Assembly (NCBI RefSeq): GCF_000968375.1
Contig: NZ_CP009933.1
Location: forward strand, 2,728,001 to 2,792,000
DNA length: 64,000 bases
DNA from: Clostridium scatologenes
Lineage (GTDB): Bacteria > Bacillota > Clostridia > Clostridiales > Clostridiaceae
Direction: 5' to 3'
The notes under the pieces are model-generated. The model did no database searches and was not told where the DNA came from. It saw only the letters and a program-made list of their open reading frames with translations. How positions within the stretch are numbered: the stretch's first letter is position 1; every line of letters starts with the position of its first letter. Position numbers and translations under genes: made by a program. Below, in pieces: positions 1-7,635 of the stretch.

Positions 1-601
1 TTCCCACATATTCTTTAGAATTCATTGTATATAAACTTTCATTAAAATACTTTTCAAAAGATGTAAATGCTTCTTCTATATTTAAACCTTCTTTCATTTT
101 TTCAATTACTTCAACCTTTACATCAGAGATAATGTTTAAATTAAAAGCCATTGCTACAACTGAATCTTTTAATAATTTTCCACTAACTATTTCTCCAGAA
201 GTTGAGCATCCAACTACTATGCAATCTCTAAAAGTTTCTTGCATTAAGTTACTTAAAAGCTGTTGATCAAAATTAGAAGAAGCAAAATATACTATCAGCT
301 TAATGCCAAATAAATCTAATTGATTTTTAATATCACTTACAACTTCATTCTCCACGCATTTCTTTGAAAAAACAGATTTTATATTTACATCATCATATGT
401 TGATTTTTTTACATTCAATTGTTCTGCAATCTTAAAAAGCTTCTCCATTATGACTTGATCATCTTCAGAGTCAACATGAAATTTATCAGGATTAATACCC
501 TTTAAAATAAATTTTGCTTTAGTCATTTCTATAATAGCTGGATTTCCTTTAGACCTTTGTTTAATAATTTCATTAATAATTTCTCTTATCTTCCCTGCCA
601 A
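1..601 (-). CDS. FIST-domain sensory protein (3' end outside window)
   Basis: The frame is open from a TTG at 601 to the window edge, giving about 200 residues of the N-terminal part. TTG is chosen because AAGGAG lies about 9 nt upstream, while the ATG at 620 meets a stop after two codons. After an N-terminal helical stretch of about 65 residues, the protein shows a FIST N-terminal domain signature: VVGCSTSGEI followed by a hydrophobic VAMAFNL strand (around residues 140-165). FIST domains bind small ligands and usually sit in signal-transduction proteins; FIST_C and any output domain would lie beyond the window. The family call rests on the motif and is fairly secure; the ligand is unknown. 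Confidence 0.7.
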   Translation of the reverse strand, partial: MAGKIREIINEIIKQRSKGNPAIIEMTKAKFILKGINPDKFHVDSEDDQVIMEKLFKIAEQLNVKKSTYDDVNIKSVFSKKCVENEVVSDIKNQLDLFGIKLIVYFASSNFDQQLLSNLMQETFRDCIVVGCSTSGEIVSGKLLKDSVVAMAFNLNIISDVKVEVIEKMKEGLNIEEAFTSFEKYFNESLYTMNSKEYVG

Positions 602-934
602 GAATTGCTCACTCCTTCATATCTACATTAAATTCAGAAGACAATTTGTTATATATACCTTTTCTTAAAATAATAAATCTTTCTATAAAGTTGCATGGAA
701 TCTTTAATATGTAAGTTGTACTTATTTACAAAAGTCGTTTATAAATCCAATTTTATACTAAAATATAAAATTATTATAGCATATATTTTTTATTATTTAT
801 TTAATTTTCGTTATATTTCTTTAATTTATTTTATAATTTTTAATACAAAATAAGTTTTAAATGTAATTTAATGTTACCAGATAACAAAGTTTATTATTTG
901 AAAAAACATGTTTATAAAAAGAAGCTTTTAAACT

Positions 935-1010
935 AAAAGGAGCTGTCACACTAAGGAGTTTACATACAATAATATTGTAATATTTACCCTTAATGCAATA
1001 GCTCTTTTTT
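935..1010 (+). terminator. Hairpin with T-run, possible terminator
   Basis: An imperfect inverted repeat (935-956 against 988-1010, AAAAGGAGCTGTCACACTAAGG against its near complement) ends in TTTTTT. The left arm resembles the terminator arm at 12369 (AAAAGGGCTGTTGCACTAA), so both may belong to one dispersed hairpin family. Confidence 0.45.
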
Positions 1011-1133
1011 CTACCTCTCTACTTTTTGACTTGACATACATAACTTTTCATTATATCCATCACCCTTTAATTGAAAATTTAATATATCATTTGTTGAAAA
1101 TTCATCTTCAATTACAATTATTTTAAAATTCAT
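1011..1133 (-). pseudogene. Truncated response-regulator receiver (N-terminal stub)
   Basis: The 40-codon frame starts ATG and reads MNFKIIVIEDEFSTNDIL, then ends after about 28 receiver-like residues. This matches the first beta strand and the acidic pair (ED) of an OmpR-type receiver domain. The phosphoacceptor Asp, the rest of the receiver and any DNA-binding domain are missing, and the sequence after NEKL is unrelated. I read it as the 5' relic of a deleted response-regulator gene; a functional micropeptide is less likely because the ribosome binding site is weak. Confidence 0.5.
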
Positions 1134-1374
1134 TAATATTCCCCATAAAAACATTTTCCATATTTTATGTTACATACACAATTATATCACTTTCATTTTC
1201 ATTTTGCTTTCATATTTGTATCTTACTTGAAATTATATTAATGCTTTATATAAAAACTTTTGTATTCATTAAATCTATTTAAATTACTGCAAATAAAAAA
1301 GCCCTACATCTAGTTCACCTATATATGTAGAACTTTTTATGATCATATTTTTTGTTCTCAGATTAATATTTATA

Positions 1375-1758
1375 TTACGCTTCTAATCTTAATTTAGACA
1401 TCTCTTTATAATAAATAATTTCTTTCTCTTCCTCTTTAGTAATTGAGCCATCAACAATTAAAATATTATCTATGTCAACCATTTTAAAACATTTTGTATT
1501 TTGATTATAAGCATCACATACTTTAAGTCCTAATGTTCTATTTTTTTTATCTCCCGTTTTAATAAAAAATAGAGTCTCTCCTTGTTCATTAGAAACATCC
1601 TCAAATTTATTAAAATCTTCTTTAGTAATTAGTGACTGAACAAGGCCTTTTCTCAATCCCTTATTAACAATTGCTATAGTATCTTTATGTTTAATAAGAT
1701 ACTCTGAAATAAAATCAACTATTTCTTTTTTTGAATTGAATATTTGTGGATTAAACAT
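1375..1758 (-). CDS. Hypothetical protein, 127 aa
   Basis: I do not recognise this protein. It is soluble, charged and has no signal peptide or membrane segment. The N-terminal half (PQIFNSKKEIVDFISEYL) looks helical; the C-terminal half has alternating hydrophobic strands (TLFFIKTGDK, NILIVDGS) and a Lys/Glu-rich helix. GAGGAG sits about 9 nt upstream of the ATG. The gene stands alone with a perfect consensus promoter about 120 nt upstream (1879-1907), so it is probably expressed as a single cistron with a long leader. The coding call is good, the function unknown. Confidence 0.7.
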   Translation of the reverse strand: MFNPQIFNSKKEIVDFISEYLIKHKDTIAIVNKGLRKGLVQSLITKEDFNKFEDVSNEQGETLFFIKTGDKKNRTLGLKVCDAYNQNTKCFKMVDIDNILIVDGSITKEEEKEIIYYKEMSKLRLEA

Positions 1759-2201
1759 TACTAATCACTCCTCTTATATAATATATTTAAAATTCCTAAT
1801 ATTTCATTAATATTGATTTTCTTTGGTGTATTTTGTATCAACTCAGTAATTTTATGTCCTAAAGTTTTACTTGTTAAAATTATAGTTCCATTATATAAAT
1901 ATGTCAATACATATTTATACATTTTTTTGAATAAATATTTACTTGCTTTACAACTGTTACTTTAAAAGAACTTGTATTTTATACGTTCTGCAACTTAAAA
2001 TTTCTAAAAATCACTTACTACTAAAAAATAAGCATTGACTTTCATACATAATATATTCATTATTATGTATTCATATTTAGACAAAAGTATTTACATTGAA
2101 AAGACACATAAAATTATGATAAAATAAATTTTAAATTTAAAACTTAGTGTTATTTTAATATATTCCAGCAAAATGTGAGATAATAGATTGGGGTGACTAA
2201 A
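1759..2201. other. Divergent intergenic region
   Basis: It separates the leftward 127-aa gene from the rightward sigma-54 activator. It carries the consensus promoter of the leftward gene and its leader of roughly 110 nt. Toward the activator there is a weaker TTGACT (2035-2040) with a possible CATTAT 17 nt on. No other gene was seen. Confidence 0.5.
1879..1907 (-). promoter_or_regulatory. Consensus sigma-A promoter for the 127-aa gene
   Basis: On the minus strand TTGACA (1902-1907), a 17-nt spacer and TATAAT (1879-1884) match the sigma-A consensus in every position. The expected transcript begins near 1872 and has a leader of about 110 nt before the ATG at 1758. Confidence 0.75.
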
Positions 2202-3569
2202 ATGCTACAAAGTTACATTAAACAAATATTAAGTTTATACAATTATATTGATGCAATAGTAATGGTAGATACTGATGGAATAATACGATATTCAGATAAC
2301 TTTAGAACAGACATTTACAATTTATATTCTGAAGAAACTATAGGGAAATATATTTGTGACATCTATCCACAATTAAATGAACATAATAGTAGCTTACTAA
2401 AAGTTTTAAAAAATGGTAAAGCAATTCTTAATGAAACTCAACATCTTGTAAATTATAAACAAATCGAAATAGATGCTGTAAACTCTACCTTTTCATTAAA
2501 ATCTGGAAATAAAATAATTGGTGCTGTTGAAATTTCTGCATATATTGACCCTGAAAAACAAAGAAAAAATATAACTCTACAATTAAAAAAAAGAAATGAT
2601 GATAAAAGTGATTATTACAATATTGATGACATAATTACAAATGCATCTAACATGATTGATATAAAGAAAAAAATATTAAAAATATCAAAATCTAATTCAC
2701 CAATTTTAATTTATGGAGATACAGGTACTGGTAAAGAAATGATAGCTCAGTCCATTCATAAGAACAGTACTAGATCTTCTAAACCTTTTATATCTCAAAA
2801 CTGTGCAGCTATTCCATCAACACTTCTTGAAAGTATTTTATTTGGAACATTAAAAGGTAGTTATACAGGAGCTGAGAATAGAAAAGGATTATTTGAAAGT
2901 GCTGATGGTGGTACACTTTTTCTTGATGAAATAAATTCAATGGAAATATCTATGCAAGCAAAACTTTTAAAAGCTATTGAAAATCAGGAAATACGAAGAA
3001 TTGGTTCTACAGAAAGCATAAAAGTAAATGTTAGAATAATTTCAGCAGTAAATAACCCCCCATTAGAATCTATTGTTGAAAATAAGCTCAGAGAAGATCT
3101 TTTTTATAGAATTGGAGTAATTCAAATAAACTTACCTAATTTAAAGGACAGAAAAAATGATATTGAATTTTTATCAGAACATTTTATAAAGGAATATAAT
3201 AAAAAAATGGGTAAATCTATTATAGGTCTTGATGAATCTGTTAAAAAAATATTTAAAAACTATAATTGGCCTGGAAACATAAGAGAATTAAAGAACGTTA
3301 TAGAGTCTTCTTTTAACTTAACCTATGATAATATTATAAAAGTAGATGATTTACCTGATTACATGTTTTCTGTAAAAAGTGATACTCTCAGTATTGCTGA
3401 CATTATAACTTCTGAAAAATCTCTAACAGAACTTATCCAAAACTATGAAAAAGATATAATTGAATATGCTATGAAAAACTCTCATAATGTAACAGAAGCA
3501 GCAAAAATTCTTAAAATATCTAGACAAGCTCTTAATTATAAACTATCAAAATATAATATAAAAAAATAA
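2202..3569 (+). CDS. Sigma-54-dependent transcriptional activator (PAS, AAA+, Fis-type HTH)
   Basis: Bacterial enhancer-binding protein of the RocR/NtrC class. A PAS-like sensor domain (about 1-115) is followed by an AAA+ domain with Walker A GDTGTGKE (172-179), the sigma-54 contact loop GSYTGA (219-224; usual form GAFTGA) and Walker B GGTLFLDE (236-243). A Fis-type helix-turn-helix ends the protein (VTEAAKILKISRQALNYKL). The ATG at 2202 is preferred over the in-frame GTG at 2193 because GGGGTG lies 6 nt before it. It should drive the sigma-54 promoter immediately downstream, ahead of the dimethylargininase-like gene. The PAS ligand is unknown; arginine or a methylated guanidine is a plausible inducer. 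Class call is very secure. Confidence 0.93.
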   Translation: MLQSYIKQILSLYNYIDAIVMVDTDGIIRYSDNFRTDIYNLYSEETIGKYICDIYPQLNEHNSSLLKVLKNGKAILNETQHLVNYKQIEIDAVNSTFSLKSGNKIIGAVEISAYIDPEKQRKNITLQLKKRNDDKSDYYNIDDIITNASNMIDIKKKILKISKSNSPILIYGDTGTGKEMIAQSIHKNSTRSSKPFISQNCAAIPSTLLESILFGTLKGSYTGAENRKGLFESADGGTLFLDEINSMEISMQAKLLKAIENQEIRRIGSTESIKVNVRIISAVNNPPLESIVENKLREDLFYRIGVIQINLPNLKDRKNDIEFLSEHFIKEYNKKMGKSIIGLDESVKKIFKNYNWPGNIRELKNVIESSFNLTYDNIIKVDDLPDYMFSVKSDTLSIADIITSEKSLTELIQNYEKDIIEYAMKNSHNVTEAAKILKISRQALNYKLSKYNIKK

Positions 3570-3570
3570 A

Positions 3571-3610
3571 GTGAAAATTTTTTTGCTTTTAGCAAAAAAT
3601 TTTTCACTTC
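3571..3610 (+). terminator. Near-perfect palindrome after the activator gene (terminator and/or activator site)
   Basis: GTGAAAATTTTTTTGC and its near complement GCAAAAAATTTTTCAC flank a short loop directly after the stop codon. It can act as a terminator, but it also lies about 45-75 bp upstream of the -24 element, where the dyad site of a sigma-54 activator is expected. Confidence 0.55.
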
Positions 3611-3648
3611 TTTAAAAAGAAATTACTATATTTTAAGCTTTTTTATAT

Positions 3649-3665
3649 TGGCATAAATTTTGCTT
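3649..3665 (+). promoter_or_regulatory. Sigma-54 (-24/-12) promoter
   Basis: TTGGCATAAATTTTGCT contains GG and GC separated by exactly 10 nt, matching TGGCAC-N5-TTGCA closely. It lies about 40 nt upstream of the dimethylargininase-like gene and just downstream of a sigma-54 activator gene, a typical self-contained regulon. Confidence 0.85.
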
Positions 3666-3700
3666 TTGTATAATTAGTAAATTAGAAGGAGATGATCATT

Positions 3701-4480
3701 ATGATAAAAAATGTAATAGTACGAAAACCAAGTAAAAATTTTGCAGATGGAATAACTACTTCAAACCTAGGTAAACCTAATTATGAAAAAGCATTAAAAC
3801 AACATGAACAATACATTGAAGCATTAAAAAAATGTGGTTGCAATGTTACTATACTTGATGCTGATGAAAGATATCCAGATTCAACATTTGTAGAAGATGT
3901 AGCAATTGTAACTGAAAAATGTGCTATAATCACTAAACCAGGTGCACAATCAAGAAAAGGAGAAGAAAAAGAAATCATTGATGTACTTAAAAAGTTCTAT
4001 AACAACATAGAATTTTTATCTGGTAATGCATGCTTAGATGGTGGAGATATATTAAGATTTGAAAATCATTTTTATATAGGCCAATCAAAAAGAACAAATG
4101 CAGAAGGTGCAAAACAGCTTACAGAAATATTAAATAAATATGGCTATACTGCTTCAACGGTACCTGTTAAAAAAATACTACATCTTAAAACAGGCATAAT
4201 TTATTTAAAAGAAAATACCTTTATTGGAACCGGTGAATTTATAGATAATGATACTTTTAAAGACTTTACAGTTATAAATGTAGATAGTAAAGAAGCATAT
4301 TCAGCAAACTGCATATTGATAAATGATAATGTTATAATTCCAAAAAACTTTCCAAATTCAAAAAAGGCTTTAATAAATGCAGGCTATAAAACTATTGAAG
4401 TCGAAATGTCTGAATTTGAAAAAATGGATGGTGGACTTACATGTCTTTCACTAAGAATACCTGTAGATAATTCTAAGTAA
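3701..4480 (+). CDS. Dimethylargininase-family guanidino hydrolase
   Basis: A 259-residue protein of the pentein/amidinotransferase fold, in the normal size range for dimethylarginine dimethylaminohydrolase. Visible motifs are PDSTFVED (59-66), DGGD (113-116), the catalytic-His motif HLK (161-163) and the C-terminal nucleophile Cys248 in DGGLTCLS. The family cleaves guanidino groups of arginine derivatives to citrulline and an amine. The start at 3701 is preferred because AGAAGGAG lies 9 nt upstream; the ATG at 3692 directly abuts it. It is the only gene behind the sigma-54 promoter, so it is probably induced by the adjacent activator. The true substrate (methylarginine, arginine or another guanidine) cannot be read from sequence. 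Confidence 0.85.
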   Translation: MIKNVIVRKPSKNFADGITTSNLGKPNYEKALKQHEQYIEALKKCGCNVTILDADERYPDSTFVEDVAIVTEKCAIITKPGAQSRKGEEKEIIDVLKKFYNNIEFLSGNACLDGGDILRFENHFYIGQSKRTNAEGAKQLTEILNKYGYTASTVPVKKILHLKTGIIYLKENTFIGTGEFIDNDTFKDFTVINVDSKEAYSANCILINDNVIIPKNFPNSKKALINAGYKTIEVEMSEFEKMDGGLTCLSLRIPVDNSK

Positions 4481-4491
4481 AAAAATAGATG

Positions 4492-4569
4492 TGGCATACT
4501 TTACATCCTGTGTTATATAAAAGTCATCATCCGACTAATATAAACACACTTTAGGTAATAAGTATGCCA
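4492..4569. repeat. 78-nt nested inverted repeat, unclassified
   Basis: TGGCATACTT (4492-4501) and AAGTATGCCA (4560-4569) are exact complements. Inside them lie further complementary pairs (TGTTATAT/ATATAAACA and AGTC/GACT), giving one long imperfect hairpin. There is no T-run after it, so it is a poor terminator. It could be a small structured RNA or a short foldback element. Confidence 0.4.
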
Positions 4570-4666
4570 AACTATTAATATTATATTTCTCAACTATTTA
4601 AGGTACTAATAGTAACGAATTATATATTACTCCACTATTTAATGTAAAAATACTTGATCACATTTC

Positions 4667-5863
4667 CTATTTAATTTTTTGCTTTTCTATACTTTTACCA
4701 ACTTTATGAGAAAATGCTAATTTCAATAAAATAGGAGTTATAATGGTAGTCAATATTACAACAATTAAAGTCGGAAGAAATATTTCTTCTGAAATTATTC
4801 CTTTTTGAAGACCTATATTAGCAGTAATTATAGCTACTTCTCCTCTTGAAATCATACCAGTTCCAATTTGAACAGCCTCACTCTTCCTCATCTTAAGAAA
4901 TCTTGCAGCAGCACCACATCCTACTATTTTCCCAATTACTGCTACAATAAACATCACTAAAGTTATAAAAAGAACTTCCATATTTAATCCCTTTAAATTT
5001 GCTTCTATTCCAACACTTGCAAAGAATATGAGAGACAAAAATGCAGATGAAATTGCTTTAACATTTCTCTCCAAATATTCCTTATGAGAAATTGATGAAA
5101 ACATAAGTCCACATATATATGCACCAGTAATAGCTGCAATACCTAAACTTTCAGCAATATATGCTATGAATATAGCAACGGCTATAGAAAACGTAAGAAA
5201 TTCTCTACCAGGTTTTACATAACTTATAAACTTATTTATATATTTAGGTAAATATATAACTCCAATTATAGAAAATAAACAAAATAAAATTATTTTTATA
5301 AACACATATATAATTGATAATGCTCCTGAAGTTCCAGCACTTGAACCAGAAGTCTGTGCTACTGCAAGAACTATAGATATAAGTATAAGCCCCAAAATAT
5401 CATCTATTACAGCTGCTCCAAGAATATTTATACCTGCTCTTGTATTAAGCTTTCCAAGTTCTTTAAGAGTTTCTACTGTAATACTTACACTGGTAGCTGT
5501 TAAAATAACTCCTACAAATACATTTTCCCAAAAATTATTGAAAAACATATATGCACTTAAAGTTCCTAAAATAAGGGGCAGTATTATACCCGCTACTGCA
5601 ATTATTAATGAAGAAAATCCTGCTTTTTTAAATTCTTCTGCATTAGTCTCAAGGCCTGCAAGGAACATAAGCATAATTACTCCAAGATTTGAGAGCAGTT
5701 TAATATTATCATCATACTGAACAATATTTAATACTACTGGGCCAAGTATTACACCAGCAATCAATGCTCCTAAAACTTCAGGCATTTTTAATTTTCTACT
5801 TATTATACCTCCTATCTTTGTAAATATAAGAATTAATACTATACTCAATAATGTTTTTTCCAT
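4667..5863 (-). CDS. Cation/proton antiporter, CPA2 (NapA/GerN/KefB-like)
   Basis: A 398-residue membrane protein with about 12-13 hydrophobic segments. The transport-site double aspartate is in VIDDILGL (154-155), as in electrogenic NapA/GerN-type exchangers. It would exchange Na+ or K+ for protons across the membrane. There is no C-terminal RCK/TrkA domain, so it is the transmembrane core only. The start is placed at the ATG preceded by AAAGGAGGT; the frame extends upstream through a leader hairpin that is not coding. The gene has its own promoter and a terminator-type leader, and lies head to head with the c-di-AMP riboswitch-ablB unit, which suggests a role in ion and osmotic balance. Cation specificity is open. 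Confidence 0.88.
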   Translation of the reverse strand: MEKTLLSIVLILIFTKIGGIISRKLKMPEVLGALIAGVILGPVVLNIVQYDDNIKLLSNLGVIMLMFLAGLETNAEEFKKAGFSSLIIAVAGIILPLILGTLSAYMFFNNFWENVFVGVILTATSVSITVETLKELGKLNTRAGINILGAAVIDDILGLILISIVLAVAQTSGSSAGTSGALSIIYVFIKIILFCLFSIIGVIYLPKYINKFISYVKPGREFLTFSIAVAIFIAYIAESLGIAAITGAYICGLMFSSISHKEYLERNVKAISSAFLSLIFFASVGIEANLKGLNMEVLFITLVMFIVAVIGKIVGCGAAARFLKMRKSEAVQIGTGMISRGEVAIITANIGLQKGIISEEIFLPTLIVVILTTIITPILLKLAFSHKVGKSIEKQKIK

Positions 5864-5883
5864 GTTTACCTCCTTTAAATAGC

Positions 5884-5920
5884 AAAAAAAGTGGAAAGTC
5901 CCCCATAAAGGACTTTCCAC
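5884..5920 (-). terminator. Leader terminator/attenuator before the antiporter gene
   Basis: On the minus strand GTGGAAAGTCC pairs with GGACTTTCCAC (11 bp) and is followed by seven U residues, about 20 nt before the start codon. A GACTTT just upstream (5925-5930) can instead pair with the AAAGTC of the terminator's 5' arm. This is the expected layout of a terminator/antiterminator switch. Confidence 0.65.
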
Positions 5921-6017
5921 CCCAAAAGTCAAATTCTCTTGAAATCAAATAAAAATTTGTTCAACCGAAAATAAACAGCTAATACTTAGCTATAAATATA
6001 CAATTTTAATAACAACT

Positions 6018-6046
6018 ATTATATCATATTTAAAAATGTTTTGCAA
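6018..6046 (-). promoter_or_regulatory. Sigma-A promoter of the antiporter gene
   Basis: On the minus strand TTGCAA (6041-6046), a 17-nt spacer and TATAAT (6018-6023). Transcription would start near 6011, giving a leader of about 150 nt that contains the attenuator at 5884-5920. Confidence 0.65.
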
Positions 6047-6245
6047 TTTTTTATTATAATGTCCTAAACTAGTCATAATTAAATTGTATATAATTTTTTA
6101 TGCTGTTATCATATAATTATAAATATATATTACTTTTACATTGCAATAATATTCACAAATAATTTATTTAATATACTTTTAAACTTATATTTAATTTAAT
6201 AGCATCAACATATATAAATATGCATACATTAGTAATATATACATA

Positions 6246-6274
6246 TTGACATAAATATGTTATAATGATATGGT
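6246..6274 (+). promoter_or_regulatory. Promoter of the c-di-AMP riboswitch-ablB transcript
   Basis: TTGACA (6246-6251), 17-nt spacer and TATGGT (6269-6274) with an extended -10 TG at 6266-6267. The predicted start near 6281 falls just before the riboswitch. Confidence 0.6.
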
Positions 6275-6280
6275 TATATA

Positions 6281-6445
6281 CACAGGGTCATGAAAATAGA
6301 ATATTCGTACCGCTGAATCAATTTGAACGGGAGAACCAATTTTTGGGGTGAATCTTGCCAATATAAGCAAGTAGGGTTATTCTTCAACCCGAATCCGTCA
6401 GCTAATCTCGTAAGCGTTGGAGAGAAGTTTTGGTATACAGAATAG
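6281..6445 (+). ncRNA. c-di-AMP riboswitch (ydaO/yuaA class)
   Basis: Conserved segments of the ydaO-yuaA aptamer are present in order: ACCGCTGAATC, GGGAGAACCAATTTTTGGGG, TGAATCTTGCC, GTAGGG, TTCAACCCGAATCCGTCAGC and CTCGTAAGCG. The class binds cyclic di-AMP and normally switches off osmolyte and potassium uptake genes by termination. A terminator follows at 6481-6518 and then the beta-lysine acetyltransferase gene, so high c-di-AMP is expected to shut down osmolyte synthesis. Confidence 0.93.
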
Positions 6446-6480
6446 TATATTTTGCGTGCCAATAAATAGCAATGCTTTAT

Positions 6481-6518
6481 AAGCTGCAGATACTTCTCTG
6501 CAGCTTTATTATTTTTTT
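6481..6518 (+). terminator. Expression-platform terminator of the c-di-AMP riboswitch
   Basis: AAGCTGCAG (6481-6489) pairs with CTGCAGCTT (6498-6506), followed by a T-rich tail, between the aptamer and the downstream gene. Confidence 0.8.
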
Positions 6519-6613
6519 GAGTAATTCAGATGGAGGTTTTATGACAAATGTTTTTTAATTCATATTGTCTAATGCCCAAAAAGCAATGTTATATTTAAAG
6601 GGGGATCATTATA

Positions 6614-7492
6614 ATGAATACAAGCAGCTATAAATTAGACGATAATTATTGCATCAAAATTTATCAATATAAAGTATATGTTGACTATTCTAATAGCTGT
6701 GCAAAAATAGTTAACTTTCACCATATATCAGTTCAAAATATAAATAGAATTGTACACTTTGCTGCTAAAGAAAACTTAGGAAAAGTTGTTTGCAACTGTG
6801 ATGCTAATTCTTTTGAAAACTTTATTAACGCTAAGTTTCATCTAGAAGGCAAAATAGATGGCTATTTTCAAGGTGAAGATGCCTTTTGTATGTCTTATTT
6901 TATAAGAAGTAATAGAAAGCTTCATAAGGGTTTAAATAAGGAAAATCTATTCCTAGTAGAAAGTTTAAATGCTGGAAATAGTTTTGTATATAACAATAAT
7001 TTCAAATATCAAATAAGAGATGCAAAGGAAAGTGATGCAAAAGAAATAGCTGAATTATTTTCCAATACATTTTTTACATCTCCTTCTCTTGTTTATAATG
7101 AAGATTATTTAAAGAAAACTATGAATAAAAAAACTTTATACAAGGTTGCTGTTGACAATGGAAAAATAATTGCTGTAGCTTCAGCAGATTTGGACAACGC
7201 AAACTTAAATGCTGAAATAACTAACTGTGCAACCTATCCAAAATATAGATGCAAAGGTATATTATCAAATATTATATATTCTTTAGAATCAGACCTTAAA
7301 AGTATAGGATTTATTTGTTTGTATAGTTTAGCTAGATCAATAAGTCCTGGTATTAATCTAGTTCTAAGTAAACATGGTTATAAATTTAGAGGCAGATTGA
7401 TAAATAATTGTAATATATGTGGCAGCTTTGAAGATGTGAATATTTGGGTTAAAAATATCAACAATGACTCAATTAATACACTTTCATTGTAA
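6614..7492 (+). CDS. ablB: Beta-lysine N6-acetyltransferase
   Basis: A 292-residue GNAT enzyme of the AblB/YodP type, which acetylates beta-lysine to the compatible solute N(epsilon)-acetyl-beta-lysine using acetyl-CoA. The N-terminal part contains the family-typical stretch with LEGKIDGYFQGEDAFCMSYF (about 80-100). The acetyltransferase domain follows from about residue 135, with the acetyl-CoA loop in YPKYRCKGILS. Start: AAAGGGGG about 9 nt before the ATG. It is the only gene after the c-di-AMP riboswitch. The usual partner ablA (lysine 2,3-aminomutase) is not next to it in this window, so beta-lysine must come from a gene elsewhere. Confidence 0.85.
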   Translation: MNTSSYKLDDNYCIKIYQYKVYVDYSNSCAKIVNFHHISVQNINRIVHFAAKENLGKVVCNCDANSFENFINAKFHLEGKIDGYFQGEDAFCMSYFIRSNRKLHKGLNKENLFLVESLNAGNSFVYNNNFKYQIRDAKESDAKEIAELFSNTFFTSPSLVYNEDYLKKTMNKKTLYKVAVDNGKIIAVASADLDNANLNAEITNCATYPKYRCKGILSNIIYSLESDLKSIGFICLYSLARSISPGINLVLSKHGYKFRGRLINNCNICGSFEDVNIWVKNINNDSINTLSL

Positions 7493-7564
7493 CCAATATT
7501 ATTTACTTTTTAATAAACCTTCAGCATGGTCACAATACAAAATAATCTTATCCTATAAATCTAA

Positions 7565-7603
7565 AAATCTACTAAAAACTCACAATTAGTTTTTAGTAGA
7601 TTT
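7565..7603. terminator. Bidirectional hairpin terminator
   Basis: AAATCTACTAAAAACT pairs with AGTTTTTAGTAGATTT. It lies between the converging ablB and kinase genes. A nearly identical hairpin occurs at 27858-27896. Confidence 0.75.
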
Positions 7604-7635
7604 CTTAATTTTCTCCTAAAGATTTTACTGTAACA

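Larger units (their letters stand above)
602..1374. other. 773-nt gap with hairpin and response-regulator stub
   Basis: AT-rich intergenic DNA between two leftward genes. It holds a 40-codon response-regulator stub (1011-1133) and a hairpin with a T-run (935-1010). No other open frame with a ribosome binding site was seen. Confidence 0.6.

Noticed and set aside
1761..1922. 54-codon frame just upstream of the 127-aa gene
   Set aside because: Its first codons contain the consensus promoter, so the transcript would start after its ATG; no ribosome binding site.
6274..6462. 62-codon leftward frame over the riboswitch
   Set aside because: It coincides with the c-di-AMP aptamer, whose conserved segments explain the sequence.
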